Positions 27,632 through 37,402 of a DNA stretch of 64,000 nucleotides are shown here, piece by piece (position 1 is the stretch's first letter; the number at the start of each line of letters is the position of its first letter). Source of the DNA: Christensenella sp. (lineage in GTDB: Bacteria > Bacillota > Clostridia > Christensenellales > UBA3700); the NCBI GenBank assembly GCA_022784465.1, contig JALFUR010000004.1, forward strand, positions 265,804-329,803, in the 5' to 3' direction. The notes beneath the pieces are model-generated. The model searched no databases and was not told the DNA's origin. It was given only the letters and a program-made list of their open reading frames with translations. Position numbers and translations under genes: made by a program.

Positions 27632-28465
27632 ATGGTAGTTGGAATTTATACGAATTTAAATAAAGATATAGATGGTGTTGCTGCAAAGCAGTTAATCAAC
27701 ATATTAGTCAAAAAAAATGTTGATTATTATATTTGTTCAAATTCTATTGAATTAATTAAAGATTCAAACAATATAGCTTTTGATAAACTTGTTGATTTAT
27801 CTGATGTTATTTTTGCTTTTGGTGGTGATGGAACAATGCTTAAAGTTGTTTCATTATCTAACGAAAATCAAAAACCAATAGTTGGCGTTAATTTAGGTAA
27901 AATTGGTTTTTTGACAGATGTTGCAGTAGATCAAATGGAAAAAGCAGTAGACTTGTTAATTAAAGGTAATTACAAAATAGAAAAAAGACAATTATTAAAA
28001 GTAAAAACGAATCAATCTTCATATTATTCATTAAACGAAGCAGTTTTACAAACAGTAAGTGGAGAACATATTTCTGTTGTTTCTATAAATATTGATGATT
28101 CATATGCTACAACGGTTAGAAGTGATGGGGTAATGGTTTCTACACCAACAGGATCTACAGCTTATTCTTTAGCTTGTAATGGTCCAATTTTATCTCCTAA
28201 TGTTAAGGCATTTATTGTTAATTCAATATGCCCACATTCGCTTCATTCTGTACCAATGGTAATATCTGATGAAAGTGAAGTAAGACTAAAGTCTTTATCT
28301 AAAAATATGAAGTTGGTTGTCGATGGCAAAATTAAAGAAATTTATCAAAATGATAATGAAGAAATTATAATAACAAAAGCTAAGCATCAAGCGTTGTTTA
28401 TAAGATTTGGTAATGAAAACTTTTATCAAAAACTTCTTCAAAAATTAAGTTATTGGGGTGATTAA
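27632..28465 (+). CDS. nadK: NAD kinase
   Basis: FGGDGTMLK, GVNLGKIGFLTD, SDGVMVSTPTGSTAYSLACNGP. Confidence 0.96.
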   Translation: MVVGIYTNLNKDIDGVAAKQLINILVKKNVDYYICSNSIELIKDSNNIAFDKLVDLSDVIFAFGGDGTMLKVVSLSNENQKPIVGVNLGKIGFLTDVAVDQMEKAVDLLIKGNYKIEKRQLLKVKTNQSSYYSLNEAVLQTVSGEHISVVSINIDDSYATTVRSDGVMVSTPTGSTAYSLACNGPILSPNVKAFIVNSICPHSLHSVPMVISDESEVRLKSLSKNMKLVVDGKIKEIYQNDNEEIIITKAKHQALFIRFGNENFYQKLLQKLSYWGD

Positions 28466-28467
28466 TA

Positions 28468-28911
28468 ATGAATAAAAGACAAAGTGCTATTTTAGATATT
28501 ATTAATAAATATGAAGTAGAAAAACAAGAAGAATTAGTAGATTACTTAATTCAAGAAGGATATAACGCTACTCAAGCTACAGTTTCTAGAGACATTAAAC
28601 AACTTCGTTTAGTAAAAATGCCTGGAGAAAAGAAAAAATATAAATATACACAAGTAAGATATACAACTGATGGTATTTCTTCAAAATTCGGTAGTTTATT
28701 TAAAGAAAGTGTTTTATCTATTCAAACTGCTGGAAATATCGTAGTAATAAAGACTGTAACAGGAAGCGCTAATTCGGCTGCTGCATTCTTTGATAAACAA
28801 GAATTTGATTCAATACTTGGATCAATTGCGGGTGATGATTGTATTATCGCTGTTGCTAAATCGCCAGAAGATGCAATTCAAGTTGCAAGAACACTAAAGA
28901 GCTTTTTCTAA
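28468..28911 (+). CDS. argR: Arginine repressor ArgR/AhrC
   Basis: NATQATVSRDIKQLRLVK wHTH, GSIAGDDCIIAV C-terminal motif. Confidence 0.95.
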   Translation: MNKRQSAILDIINKYEVEKQEELVDYLIQEGYNATQATVSRDIKQLRLVKMPGEKKKYKYTQVRYTTDGISSKFGSLFKESVLSIQTAGNIVVIKTVTGSANSAAAFFDKQEFDSILGSIAGDDCIIAVAKSPEDAIQVARTLKSFF

Positions 28912-28913
28912 TT

Positions 28914-30608
28914 ATGTTAAATTGTTTAGAAATTAAAAATATAGCTATTATTGATAATTTATCAGTTAACTTTAATAAGGGACTTAATGTTTTAAGTGGT
29001 GAAACTGGAGCTGGTAAATCAATTATTATTGATTCGCTTAATTTTGCTTTAGGAAAAAGAGCAGATAAATCCTTGATTAGATATGGAACTGATAGTGCAT
29101 CAGTAACAGCTTTTTTTGATATTTCTAATTCTGAAAATGTACAAAAATTATTAGAAGAATTCGATATAGAACAAGAAGAAGAATTGATGATCAAAAGAAC
29201 CATGAGTGTTGATGGAAAAAACTCATGTTTGATTAATGGTCAAAAAGTAACATTGTCTATGTTAAAACAATTAACTTCATTGCTTGTAGATATATATGGT
29301 CAAAATGATACTACTATTTTGTTAAATCCATCATCACATTTAGACATTTTAGACGATTATGGCAGTATAAAAATTGCTCCTCTAAAAGCAAATCAAGAAA
29401 AATTATATTTAGAGTATAAAGATTGTTTAAAAAAATTAAAAGAATATGGCTCTATTTCTGAGTTATCTAAAAATATTGATTTATATGAATATCAAATAAA
29501 TGAAATAGAAGAAGCAAATATACAAGAAAACGAAGAAGAAGAATTAATTCAACTTAGACATAAAATGAACAATTCTCAATCTATATTAAACAGTTTAGAT
29601 TTGTCTTATAATGCTTTAAATGGTGAAGATGAAAATATTGTTACGCTATTAAATACAACTATTCATGAATTGAATAAAGTAGCTCAATATGATAATCGCA
29701 TAGATAACTTAATTGAAAGATTAGATTCTGCAAAAATTGAACTTAAAGATGTTTCTTCAACAATTTTAGATATTGCCGAAGAATGCGATTTTAATCCTGA
29801 AGAATACGATAGAATAGAAAAAAGAATTGCAAAAATCAGATTAATCAAGAAAAAATACGGTTCAACTCTAAGTGAAGTAGATGCTTATTTACAAGAAATA
29901 AAAGAAAAATATGATTTCTTAATTAACGGTGAAGATAAAGTTGAAGAGCTTGAAGAAAAAAAGAAAGATTTATTTAATAAGCTTTATAAAAATTCTATAG
30001 ATTTATCTAAGCAAAGAAAAACTATAGCAAAGGAATTATCTAAAAAAATTGAAACTGAATTAAATGAACTTGGAATGAAAAATGCCAAGTTTGAAATATC
30101 TTTTAATCAGATTAATCCAATTGAAGATTATGATACTATTCCATCAAATGGTCTTGATGAAATAGAGTTTTTGTTTTCTGCAAATGCTGGTCAACCAGTT
30201 AGAGAATTATCTAAGATCATATCTGGTGGCGAATTGTCTAGATTTATGCTTGCATTAAAGAACACTATTTCTAATTTGGATAAAATAGAAACTATGGTCT
30301 TTGATGAAATAGATACTGGTATATCTGGCACAATTGCTCAAGTTGTTGCTGAAAAACTATATACAATTTCTAAAGATAAACAGGTTTTAGCTATTACTCA
30401 TTTGCCACAATTAGCCTCAATGGCAGATTATAATTATTTAATTGAAAAATCAACCTCTAATTCTACTACTCATACTTCGCTAAAACTTTTACAAGGCGAT
30501 GAGATAATTCAAGAATTAGCTCGATTAATTGGAGGCTTTAAAGATTCTAACCATGCAATTCCTCATGCTATTGAAATGAAGGAACATGCAAATAGTTTAA
30601 AAAAATAG
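28914..30608 (+). CDS. recN: DNA repair protein RecN
   Basis: LSGETGAGKSIIIDSLNFALGKRAD, ISGGELSRFMLALKN, FDEIDTGISG. Confidence 0.96.
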   Translation: MLNCLEIKNIAIIDNLSVNFNKGLNVLSGETGAGKSIIIDSLNFALGKRADKSLIRYGTDSASVTAFFDISNSENVQKLLEEFDIEQEEELMIKRTMSVDGKNSCLINGQKVTLSMLKQLTSLLVDIYGQNDTTILLNPSSHLDILDDYGSIKIAPLKANQEKLYLEYKDCLKKLKEYGSISELSKNIDLYEYQINEIEEANIQENEEEELIQLRHKMNNSQSILNSLDLSYNALNGEDENIVTLLNTTIHELNKVAQYDNRIDNLIERLDSAKIELKDVSSTILDIAEECDFNPEEYDRIEKRIAKIRLIKKKYGSTLSEVDAYLQEIKEKYDFLINGEDKVEELEEKKKDLFNKLYKNSIDLSKQRKTIAKELSKKIETELNELGMKNAKFEISFNQINPIEDYDTIPSNGLDEIEFLFSANAGQPVRELSKIISGGELSRFMLALKNTISNLDKIETMVFDEIDTGISGTIAQVVAEKLYTISKDKQVLAITHLPQLASMADYNYLIEKSTSNSTTHTSLKLLQGDEIIQELARLIGGFKDSNHAIPHAIEMKEHANSLKK

Positions 30609-30641
30609 AATAATTTAATTTTTATTTCAAATAATACTTTT

Positions 30642-31649
30642 GTGGTTAGCAAAAGACATTCAATTCTATATCAGATAATAATTATTTGTTTACTGACTAT
30701 TTCAATTAGTTCATCATTTTTAATTGTAGTTAATGCTGATGAAATAGATTATGTATATTTAGGCGGTCAAGTAATTGGAATCGATATAAAATTAAACGGA
30801 TTGAGCATTGTATCAAAAGTAAATATTATATCTAAAGAAGGATGTTTTTCACCTTTTAAAGATATTGAATTATTTCAAGGAGATATTTTGTACTCTATAG
30901 ATGATGTGATTATAGAAAATATATCTCAAATTGATGATATTATTCAAAATAAAGAGTTTGTAAATATCTGTATAAAAAGAAATAATAATTTGTATTCTTA
31001 CTCAGTGACTCCAAAATATGATTTAATTTCAAGAAAAAACAAATTAGGTTTACTTTTAAAAGATCAATTATCTGGAATTGGTACAATAACATATATAAAT
31101 CCAAAAGACATGTCTTTTGCTGCCTTAGGACATCCTATTAAAGATTATAATGGAGAAAACATAATAGGGCGACATGGTGTTATATATTCAGCATTAGTTA
31201 CAAGAGTTGTTAAATCAAGTAAAAATCATCCAGGAGAACTTATAGGATCATTTTCTCATTTAAATAATCCAATTGGAACAATAACCGATTCAAATATGTT
31301 TGGTATATTCGGCAATCTTAATAATAATGAACAAAATTTAATTAAAATTGAAATGGGTAAAAAAGAAGATATTAAAACGGGAAAAGCTCAGATTTATTCA
31401 ACAGTAAGCGGAGAATATCCACAGTTGTATGATATTGAAATTTTAAATATAGATAATTCTAATTCTAAAGAAAAATGTATGTTTATTAAAATTGTTGATG
31501 AGAATCTTATTTCTAAAACTGGAGGTATAGTTCAAGGAATGAGTGGAAGCCCAATTATTCAAAACGGGAAACTGATTGGTGCAATAACACATGTTCTTGT
31601 TTCTGATTCAACAAAAGGATACGGAATTTTTATAGATTTAATGACCTAA
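30642..31649 (+). CDS. spoIVB: SpoIVB peptidase (GTG start)
   Basis: PDZ-like domain, FAALGHPI, GGIVQGMSGSPIIQNGKLIGAITHVLVSD; follows recN. Confidence 0.92.
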   Translation: MVSKRHSILYQIIIICLLTISISSSFLIVVNADEIDYVYLGGQVIGIDIKLNGLSIVSKVNIISKEGCFSPFKDIELFQGDILYSIDDVIIENISQIDDIIQNKEFVNICIKRNNNLYSYSVTPKYDLISRKNKLGLLLKDQLSGIGTITYINPKDMSFAALGHPIKDYNGENIIGRHGVIYSALVTRVVKSSKNHPGELIGSFSHLNNPIGTITDSNMFGIFGNLNNNEQNLIKIEMGKKEDIKTGKAQIYSTVSGEYPQLYDIEILNIDNSNSKEKCMFIKIVDENLISKTGGIVQGMSGSPIIQNGKLIGAITHVLVSDSTKGYGIFIDLMT

Positions 31650-31727
31650 TATATTGATTAAATCCATTAGGAAAATCTCATAAAATATATTATAATAATT
31701 TATATAATTATTTAGGAGATGTAAATT

Positions 31728-33158
31728 ATGTCATTAAATTATGTTGATCCATTAACAACCAGATACGCAACAAAGCCTATGCTTGAAACTTTTTCTGAAG
31801 AATATCGTATGATTTTATGGAGAAAACTTTGGGTAGCATTAGCTGAAAGTGAAAAAGAATTAGGTTTAAATATTACACAAGAACAAGTTGACGAATTAAA
31901 AAGTCATGTAAATGATATCAATTTTGATGTTGCTAAAGAGAGAGAAAAAATTGTTAGACATGATGTAATGGCATATGTATATGCATATGGACAACAATGT
32001 CCAAAAGCTGCACCAATTATACATTTAGGTGCAACAAGCTGCTATGTAACAGATAATTCCGATGCAATAATTTATCATAAAGCTCTAAATTTAGTTAGAA
32101 ATAAATTATTAAACGTAATGGATAAATTATCAAAATTTGCTCTAGAATATGCTGGAATGCCACAACTTGGATATACACATCTTCAACCAGCTCAATTAGT
32201 TACAGTTGGAAAACGTGCAACTTTATGGCTACAAGATTTACAATTAGATTTAGAAAATTTAGATTTTGTTTTATCAAATACAAGATTAAGAGGAGTAAAG
32301 GGAACAACAGGAACTCAAGCAAGCTTTTTACAACTATTTGATGGAGATCACGATAAAGTTAAAAAATTAAACGAATTAGTAGTAAAGAAAATGGGATTTG
32401 ATAAATCTTTTGCTGTTTCTGGACAAACTTATACAAGAAAATACGACTACAATATTTTATCTGTATTATCTCAAATTGCTCAAAGTGCTTATAAATTTGC
32501 AAATGACGTTAGAATTCTTCAAAGTTTTAAAGAAATTGAAGAACCATTTGAAAAAACTCAAATTGGATCATCTGCAATGGCATATAAGAGAAATCCAATG
32601 AGAAGTGAAAGAATTTGTTCTTTAGCTCGTTATGTAATGTCTTTACCAACAAATGCTGCAAATACAGCTGCAACTCAATGGATGGAAAGAACATTGGATG
32701 ATTCTGCAAATAGAAGATTAGTTATGGCTCAATCATTTTTATCTATTGATGCAATACTTGAAATTTTCATGAATGTCGTTGATGGTATTGTAGTTTACGA
32801 TAAAATCATTGAAAAACATATTATGGCTGAACTACCATTTATGTCTACAGAAGTAATTCTAATGGAATGTGTTAAAGCTGGTGGCAATCGTCAAGAATTA
32901 CATGAAAGAATCCGTGTACATTCTATGGATGCTGCAATGCAAGTTAAAAAGTTTGGTAAAGATAATGATTTAATTGAAAGAATAAAATCAGATCCTGCTT
33001 TTGCCGCTATTTCAGATAAAATTGATTCTATTTTAAATCCTGTTAATTTTATTGGTAGAGCAAAAGAGCAAACAATTGAATATGTAAATGAAGTTATTAA
33101 GCCTATATTAGATCAAAATAAAGACGTGTTGGGCGCAAAAGGTCAAGTAAACGTATAA
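31728..33158 (+). CDS. purB: Adenylosuccinate lyase
   Basis: HLGATSCYVTDN, GTTGTQASF, GSSAMAYKRNPMRSERI. Confidence 0.96.
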   Translation: MSLNYVDPLTTRYATKPMLETFSEEYRMILWRKLWVALAESEKELGLNITQEQVDELKSHVNDINFDVAKEREKIVRHDVMAYVYAYGQQCPKAAPIIHLGATSCYVTDNSDAIIYHKALNLVRNKLLNVMDKLSKFALEYAGMPQLGYTHLQPAQLVTVGKRATLWLQDLQLDLENLDFVLSNTRLRGVKGTTGTQASFLQLFDGDHDKVKKLNELVVKKMGFDKSFAVSGQTYTRKYDYNILSVLSQIAQSAYKFANDVRILQSFKEIEEPFEKTQIGSSAMAYKRNPMRSERICSLARYVMSLPTNAANTAATQWMERTLDDSANRRLVMAQSFLSIDAILEIFMNVVDGIVVYDKIIEKHIMAELPFMSTEVILMECVKAGGNRQELHERIRVHSMDAAMQVKKFGKDNDLIERIKSDPAFAAISDKIDSILNPVNFIGRAKEQTIEYVNEVIKPILDQNKDVLGAKGQVNV

Positions 33159-33162
33159 AAAA

Positions 33163-33187
33163 ATAAATCCGATTAAATCGGATTTAT
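33163..33187 (-). terminator. Terminator for the minus-strand tRNA-Trp
   Basis: ATAAATCCGAT-TTA-ATCGGATTTAT stem followed by TTTTTT on the minus strand. Confidence 0.8.
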
Positions 33188-33190
33188 ACT

Positions 33191-33265
33191 TGGCAGGGGA
33201 GACGCGACTCGAACACGCAACCGACGGTTTTGGAGACCGTAGCCCTACCATTGGGCCACTCCCCT
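33191..33265 (-). tRNA. tRNA-Trp (anticodon CCA), CCA end encoded
   Basis: AGGGGAG acceptor, ACGGT-CTCCAAA-ACCGT anticodon arm, GTTCGAGTC T-loop, CTCCCCTGCCA 3' end. Confidence 0.96.
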
Positions 33266-33332
33266 ATAGGCAAGCATTGTTATTATATAAGTAAGAATAT
33301 TTTGTGTCAAGAAAAAATGAAGAGGTTAAGAT

Positions 33333-34121
33333 ATGGAATATAGATATAAATTAGGGTTTATCGGCGCAGGAAATATGGCAAAAGCCATTGTAAATGGTAT
33401 TGTTAATTCTTCGATATTATCAAAAAACGAAATCATTATGTCTAATACACATTCAAATGGTACATATAATGATATAAAAATGGTTACAGATAATGATGAA
33501 GTATTACAAAACTCTGAATATATTATCCTTGCTATAAAACCTCAAATTTTCAAATCAATATCAAATACCTTTAAAAATTCTAATGCAAAGTGTGTTATTT
33601 CTATTATGGCAGGCATAAATATAGATAAGATACAAAGTATCTTCACCAATGCAAAAATTGTAAGAGTAATGCCAAATACTCCTTCATCAATAGGATATGG
33701 AATGTCATGTATTACAAATAATATTGATGATTCTAAAATTGTTGATTTTGTCGGCAAAGTATTTAATTCTATAGGCAAAATCTGCTATTTAAAAGAAGAA
33801 CAATTTGATGCTGTGACATCAATCTCAGGAAGTGGACCAGCATACGCATATTATTTTATTAATTCAATGATAAATGCTGGAATTGAAGGTGGATTATCAA
33901 AAGAAGATTCAACTCTATTAACATTACAAACAATTATTGGATCATGCAAAATGGTTGAAAATTCAGATGAAGAAATCTTAGTTTTATTAGATAAAGTATG
34001 TTCTAAAGGTGGAACAACAATACAAGCTATTAACTCTTTTAGAGAAGATGATTTAGAAGGTAAAATTAAAGATGGAATCAAAAAATGTAGGCTAAGAAGC
34101 AAGGAATTGTCTAAAGAATGA
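33333..34121 (+). CDS. proC: Pyrroline-5-carboxylate reductase
   Basis: GFIGAGNMAKAIVNGI, VRVMPNTPSSIGYG, SISGSGPAYAYYFI, VCSKGGTTIQAI. Confidence 0.95.
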   Translation: MEYRYKLGFIGAGNMAKAIVNGIVNSSILSKNEIIMSNTHSNGTYNDIKMVTDNDEVLQNSEYIILAIKPQIFKSISNTFKNSNAKCVISIMAGINIDKIQSIFTNAKIVRVMPNTPSSIGYGMSCITNNIDDSKIVDFVGKVFNSIGKICYLKEEQFDAVTSISGSGPAYAYYFINSMINAGIEGGLSKEDSTLLTLQTIIGSCKMVENSDEEILVLLDKVCSKGGTTIQAINSFREDDLEGKIKDGIKKCRLRSKELSKE

Positions 34122-34561
34122 AAAAAGTAGATATTTATACAGATGGTGCTTGTTCAGGAAACCCAGGAAAAGGCGGATGGGGAGCTATTTTAATATACAA
34201 TTCTATTGAAAAAGAATTAAGCGGTTTTGAAACTGAAACTACAAATAATAGAATGGAACTTATGGCAGCAATAAAAGCCTTATCTGCATTAAAAGAACCT
34301 TGTGAAGTAGACTTATATTCTGACTCAGCTTATCTATGTAATGCTATTCAAAATAATTGGCTTGATGACTGGAAAAGCAAAAATTGGCGTATTGGAACTA
34401 AAAATGAAATAAAAAATATCGATTTATGGGAAGAATTAATTAATCTAATAAATATACATAAAGTTACTTTTTTTAAAGTAAAAGGCCATGCTGACAACAT
34501 ATATAACAATAGATGTGACAAATTAGCTACTGGCGAAATAAAAAAACATTCAAAAGAATAG
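34118..34561 (+). CDS. rnhA: Ribonuclease HI
   Basis: VDIYTDGACSGNPGKGGWGAIL, ETTNNRMELMAAI, DSAYL, KVKGHADNIYNNRCDKLA. Confidence 0.97.
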   Translation: MKKVDIYTDGACSGNPGKGGWGAILIYNSIEKELSGFETETTNNRMELMAAIKALSALKEPCEVDLYSDSAYLCNAIQNNWLDDWKSKNWRIGTKNEIKNIDLWEELINLINIHKVTFFKVKGHADNIYNNRCDKLATGEIKKHSKE

Positions 34562-34682
34562 TATCCGTTTTGTCCATATTTTATCAAAATTATATACAAA
34601 GCCAAACTATTTGACTATAAGAGACTTTTTAAGTTATCATATGTAAGGAAAATGTTAAGAAAATGTTAAATCGAGGTAAAAT

Positions 34683-36338
34683 TTGGTAGTACTGAAAGCC
34701 ATTTTAATGTTATTTGCGGGTCTTGGAACTTTTATGATTGGACTTGATTCCATGGGTAAAAATCTTGAGAGTTTTTCAGGAGATAGACTTAGAAATCTTT
34801 TCACAAAAATTAGTAATAAAAAAGTATTAGGAATAGCTACAGGTTGTTTAACCACAATTTTAACTCAATCTTCATCAGCAACTACAGTAATGGTTGTAGG
34901 TTTCGTAAATACCGGATTGATGTCTCTAATTCAAGCTACAGCGATTATAATGGGTGCTAATATTGGTACTACAGTTACAGCATATTTAATTGCTCTTCAA
35001 GATTTACCTGTTGCTGGATTCTTCTGTGCTTTAGCATGTGTAGGAGTTTTCATGCAAATGACAAAGAAGAGCAAAATAAAGAATTTAGGTACAATTTTCT
35101 CTGGTATTGGATTACTATTTACAGGTTTATATGTTATGAGTAGTTCAATGACTAGTGTTCTTGAAATTAATAAAGAAGCAATTACTGAACTTATTTTATC
35201 TTTATCTAAATATAAAATCGTATTAATTTTAATTGGTGCATTACTTACAATGATTTTGCAAAGTTCTGCAGGTACAACATCAATATTAATTGGATTGTGT
35301 ACAAGTGGAGCAATGCCTTTAGAACCAGCCTTATTTGTTACTTTAGGTATGAATATAGGTACATGTATTACTGCTATTATTTCGTCAATTGGCGCTTCAA
35401 CAAATGCAAAAAGAGCATCAATGGTTCACTTATTATTCAATATTATAGGAACAATAATATTTGGAATTATTTTGCTAATATTTGGTAACAAGATAATGGC
35501 TATAATTAGTGGTTTAAATATTATTATTAGTATGAAAATAGCAATTTTCCATACAATATTCAATGTTACAACTACATTGTTAATGTTCCCATTGATGAAA
35601 CAATTAACGCAACTTGCATCATTAATTATTCCTGAACCAAAGGCTAAAGCAGAAGCTAAACCTATAGTTAAAATTGATGAATTCAAGTTCGTTGATAATC
35701 GTTTAATCAATACTCCTGCTATTGCTATGATCATGCTTAGAAAAGAAATAACTCAAATGGCTATTGATGCTAAAACAAACCTTGAACTTGCAATGAATAT
35801 GCTTTTTGAGAAAAATATTGATAAAAAAGAAGAATTTGTTTCAAGAGAAAAACATATAGACTTTTTAAATAAACAGTTATCTAAATTCCTTGTAAAGATC
35901 TCTAACCAACAAATTACATATGAAAATGAAAAAGAAATTGCTGCATATTATCACAATATATCAGATATTGAAAGAATAGGTGACTATGCAGAAAACATTG
36001 TTGAATACACTGAAGAATTAATAAATGCCAATGTAGATTTTTCAAATGAATGTAAAAAAGAATTACTAGATATGCAAAATGCTGTTTATAACGAAATGAA
36101 TGTAACTATTTCATCATTTGAAAAGAAATCTTTAGAAGAATTATCTGAAGTTGAAGCATATGAAGATTTAACAGATACTTTCTTTAATAAATTATCTGAA
36201 AATCATATTATTAGATTAAACTCTGGTCTTTGTAAAGCCGAGTCTGCAAGTGTATTTATATCTTTAATAGGAAACTTAGAAAGAATAGGCGATCATACTA
36301 TGAATATTTTCAATAGCATGAAAACTTATATTAAATAG
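34683..36338 (+). CDS. Na/Pi cotransporter family protein with C-terminal PhoU-like domain (TTG start)
   Basis: FAGLGTFMIGLDSMGKNLE, LTQSSSATTVMVVGFV, MGANIGTTVTA, duplicated QSSAGTTS; PhoU-like C-terminus. Confidence 0.93.
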   Translation: MVVLKAILMLFAGLGTFMIGLDSMGKNLESFSGDRLRNLFTKISNKKVLGIATGCLTTILTQSSSATTVMVVGFVNTGLMSLIQATAIIMGANIGTTVTAYLIALQDLPVAGFFCALACVGVFMQMTKKSKIKNLGTIFSGIGLLFTGLYVMSSSMTSVLEINKEAITELILSLSKYKIVLILIGALLTMILQSSAGTTSILIGLCTSGAMPLEPALFVTLGMNIGTCITAIISSIGASTNAKRASMVHLLFNIIGTIIFGIILLIFGNKIMAIISGLNIIISMKIAIFHTIFNVTTTLLMFPLMKQLTQLASLIIPEPKAKAEAKPIVKIDEFKFVDNRLINTPAIAMIMLRKEITQMAIDAKTNLELAMNMLFEKNIDKKEEFVSREKHIDFLNKQLSKFLVKISNQQITYENEKEIAAYYHNISDIERIGDYAENIVEYTEELINANVDFSNECKKELLDMQNAVYNEMNVTISSFEKKSLEELSEVEAYEDLTDTFFNKLSENHIIRLNSGLCKAESASVFISLIGNLERIGDHTMNIFNSMKTYIK

Positions 36339-36414
36339 TTTTTTATTTCAAGTATTATATTGATTTTTGTAGCATATTTTGTTATTTTTATATTGATATA
36401 AAAAGAGGCCTTTT

Positions 36415-36900
36415 ATGAGTAAATATGTTGAAAAAAATCTAATTAATAATGAAGAAATTATAATTAAAGCAAAATTTAGTAAAATTAATATTACTTTCAA
36501 AATGATTGGAGGAATTCTTTTCTTTTGGTTATTGTTTATACCTCTAGTTAAAGCTATAATTTCTACTGTTAAATTTAATAGTAGAGAACTAGCAATTACC
36601 AATAAAAGAGTTATAGCTAAAAAGGGTGTATTTAACACAAAAGTTTTTTCTGCTCAACTTGATAAAATTCAAAATATTACAATTTCTCAAGACTTTTGGG
36701 GTAAAGTTTTTAAATATTCAACAATAGATATTAATACAGCTTCCGAAGAAGAAGATGCTTTTAGATTTAAATATGTTAAAGATGCAGATAAATTTAAATC
36801 ATATATAAATGAACAAATTGATATCAACCAAAAAGAGCAACTTAATGAGCAACTTGTTAAAATTGCTGCAAAAATGATTAAAGAAGAAAAGATGAGTTAA
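36415..36900 (+). CDS. Membrane PH-domain (bPH2/YdbT-like) protein
   Basis: Two-TM segment then ELAITNKRVIAKKGVFNTKVFSAQLDKIQNITISQDFWGKVFKYSTIDI. Confidence 0.85.
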   Translation: MSKYVEKNLINNEEIIIKAKFSKINITFKMIGGILFFWLLFIPLVKAIISTVKFNSRELAITNKRVIAKKGVFNTKVFSAQLDKIQNITISQDFWGKVFKYSTIDINTASEEEDAFRFKYVKDADKFKSYINEQIDINQKEQLNEQLVKIAAKMIKEEKMS

Positions 36901-36906
36901 TTGTAT

Positions 36907-37383
36907 ATGAGTAGAATATTAGTTACATATTTTTCTGCAACAGGTAGAACTCAATATTATTCAGAAAAAATCGCTAATTATTTAAATGCCGATTTATTTG
37001 AGATAAAACCTTTGATTCCTTATACAAATAAAGATTTGGATTGGACTGATAACAACAGCAGATCTTCAATTGAATGCAATAATAGAGAAATAACGCCAGA
37101 ATTAGCATCAAATTTAAATAATATCTTTGATTACGATATTATTTTCGTTGGCTTTCCAATTTGGTGGTATAGAGAGCCTCCTATTATTGATTCATTTTTA
37201 ACTTCTAATTTTTTTGATGGAAAAACAATCATTCCTTTTGCCACTTCTGGTTCATCTCAACTTGGAAAAACAGAAGAGTATTTGAAATCTATTGTATATA
37301 ATGCAGATTTTAAACAAGGAAAATTATTAAATCATATGTCGGATTCAGCTATATATAGCTGGCTTGATCAAATAATAAAATAA
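36907..37383 (+). CDS. Flavodoxin-like protein
   Basis: RILVTYFSATGRTQYYSEKIA, IIFVGFPIWWYREPP, PFATSGSSQLGKT; track starts at TTG 36901. Confidence 0.93.
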   Translation: MSRILVTYFSATGRTQYYSEKIANYLNADLFEIKPLIPYTNKDLDWTDNNSRSSIECNNREITPELASNLNNIFDYDIIFVGFPIWWYREPPIIDSFLTSNFFDGKTIIPFATSGSSQLGKTEEYLKSIVYNADFKQGKLLNHMSDSAIYSWLDQIIK

Positions 37384-37402
37384 CATTATGGAGAAATATA
37401 TT

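Noticed and set aside
31650-31727. Purine riboswitch upstream of purB
   Set aside because: The 78-nt spacer is too short and lacks the conserved aptamer; only an SD-like AGGAGA was seen.
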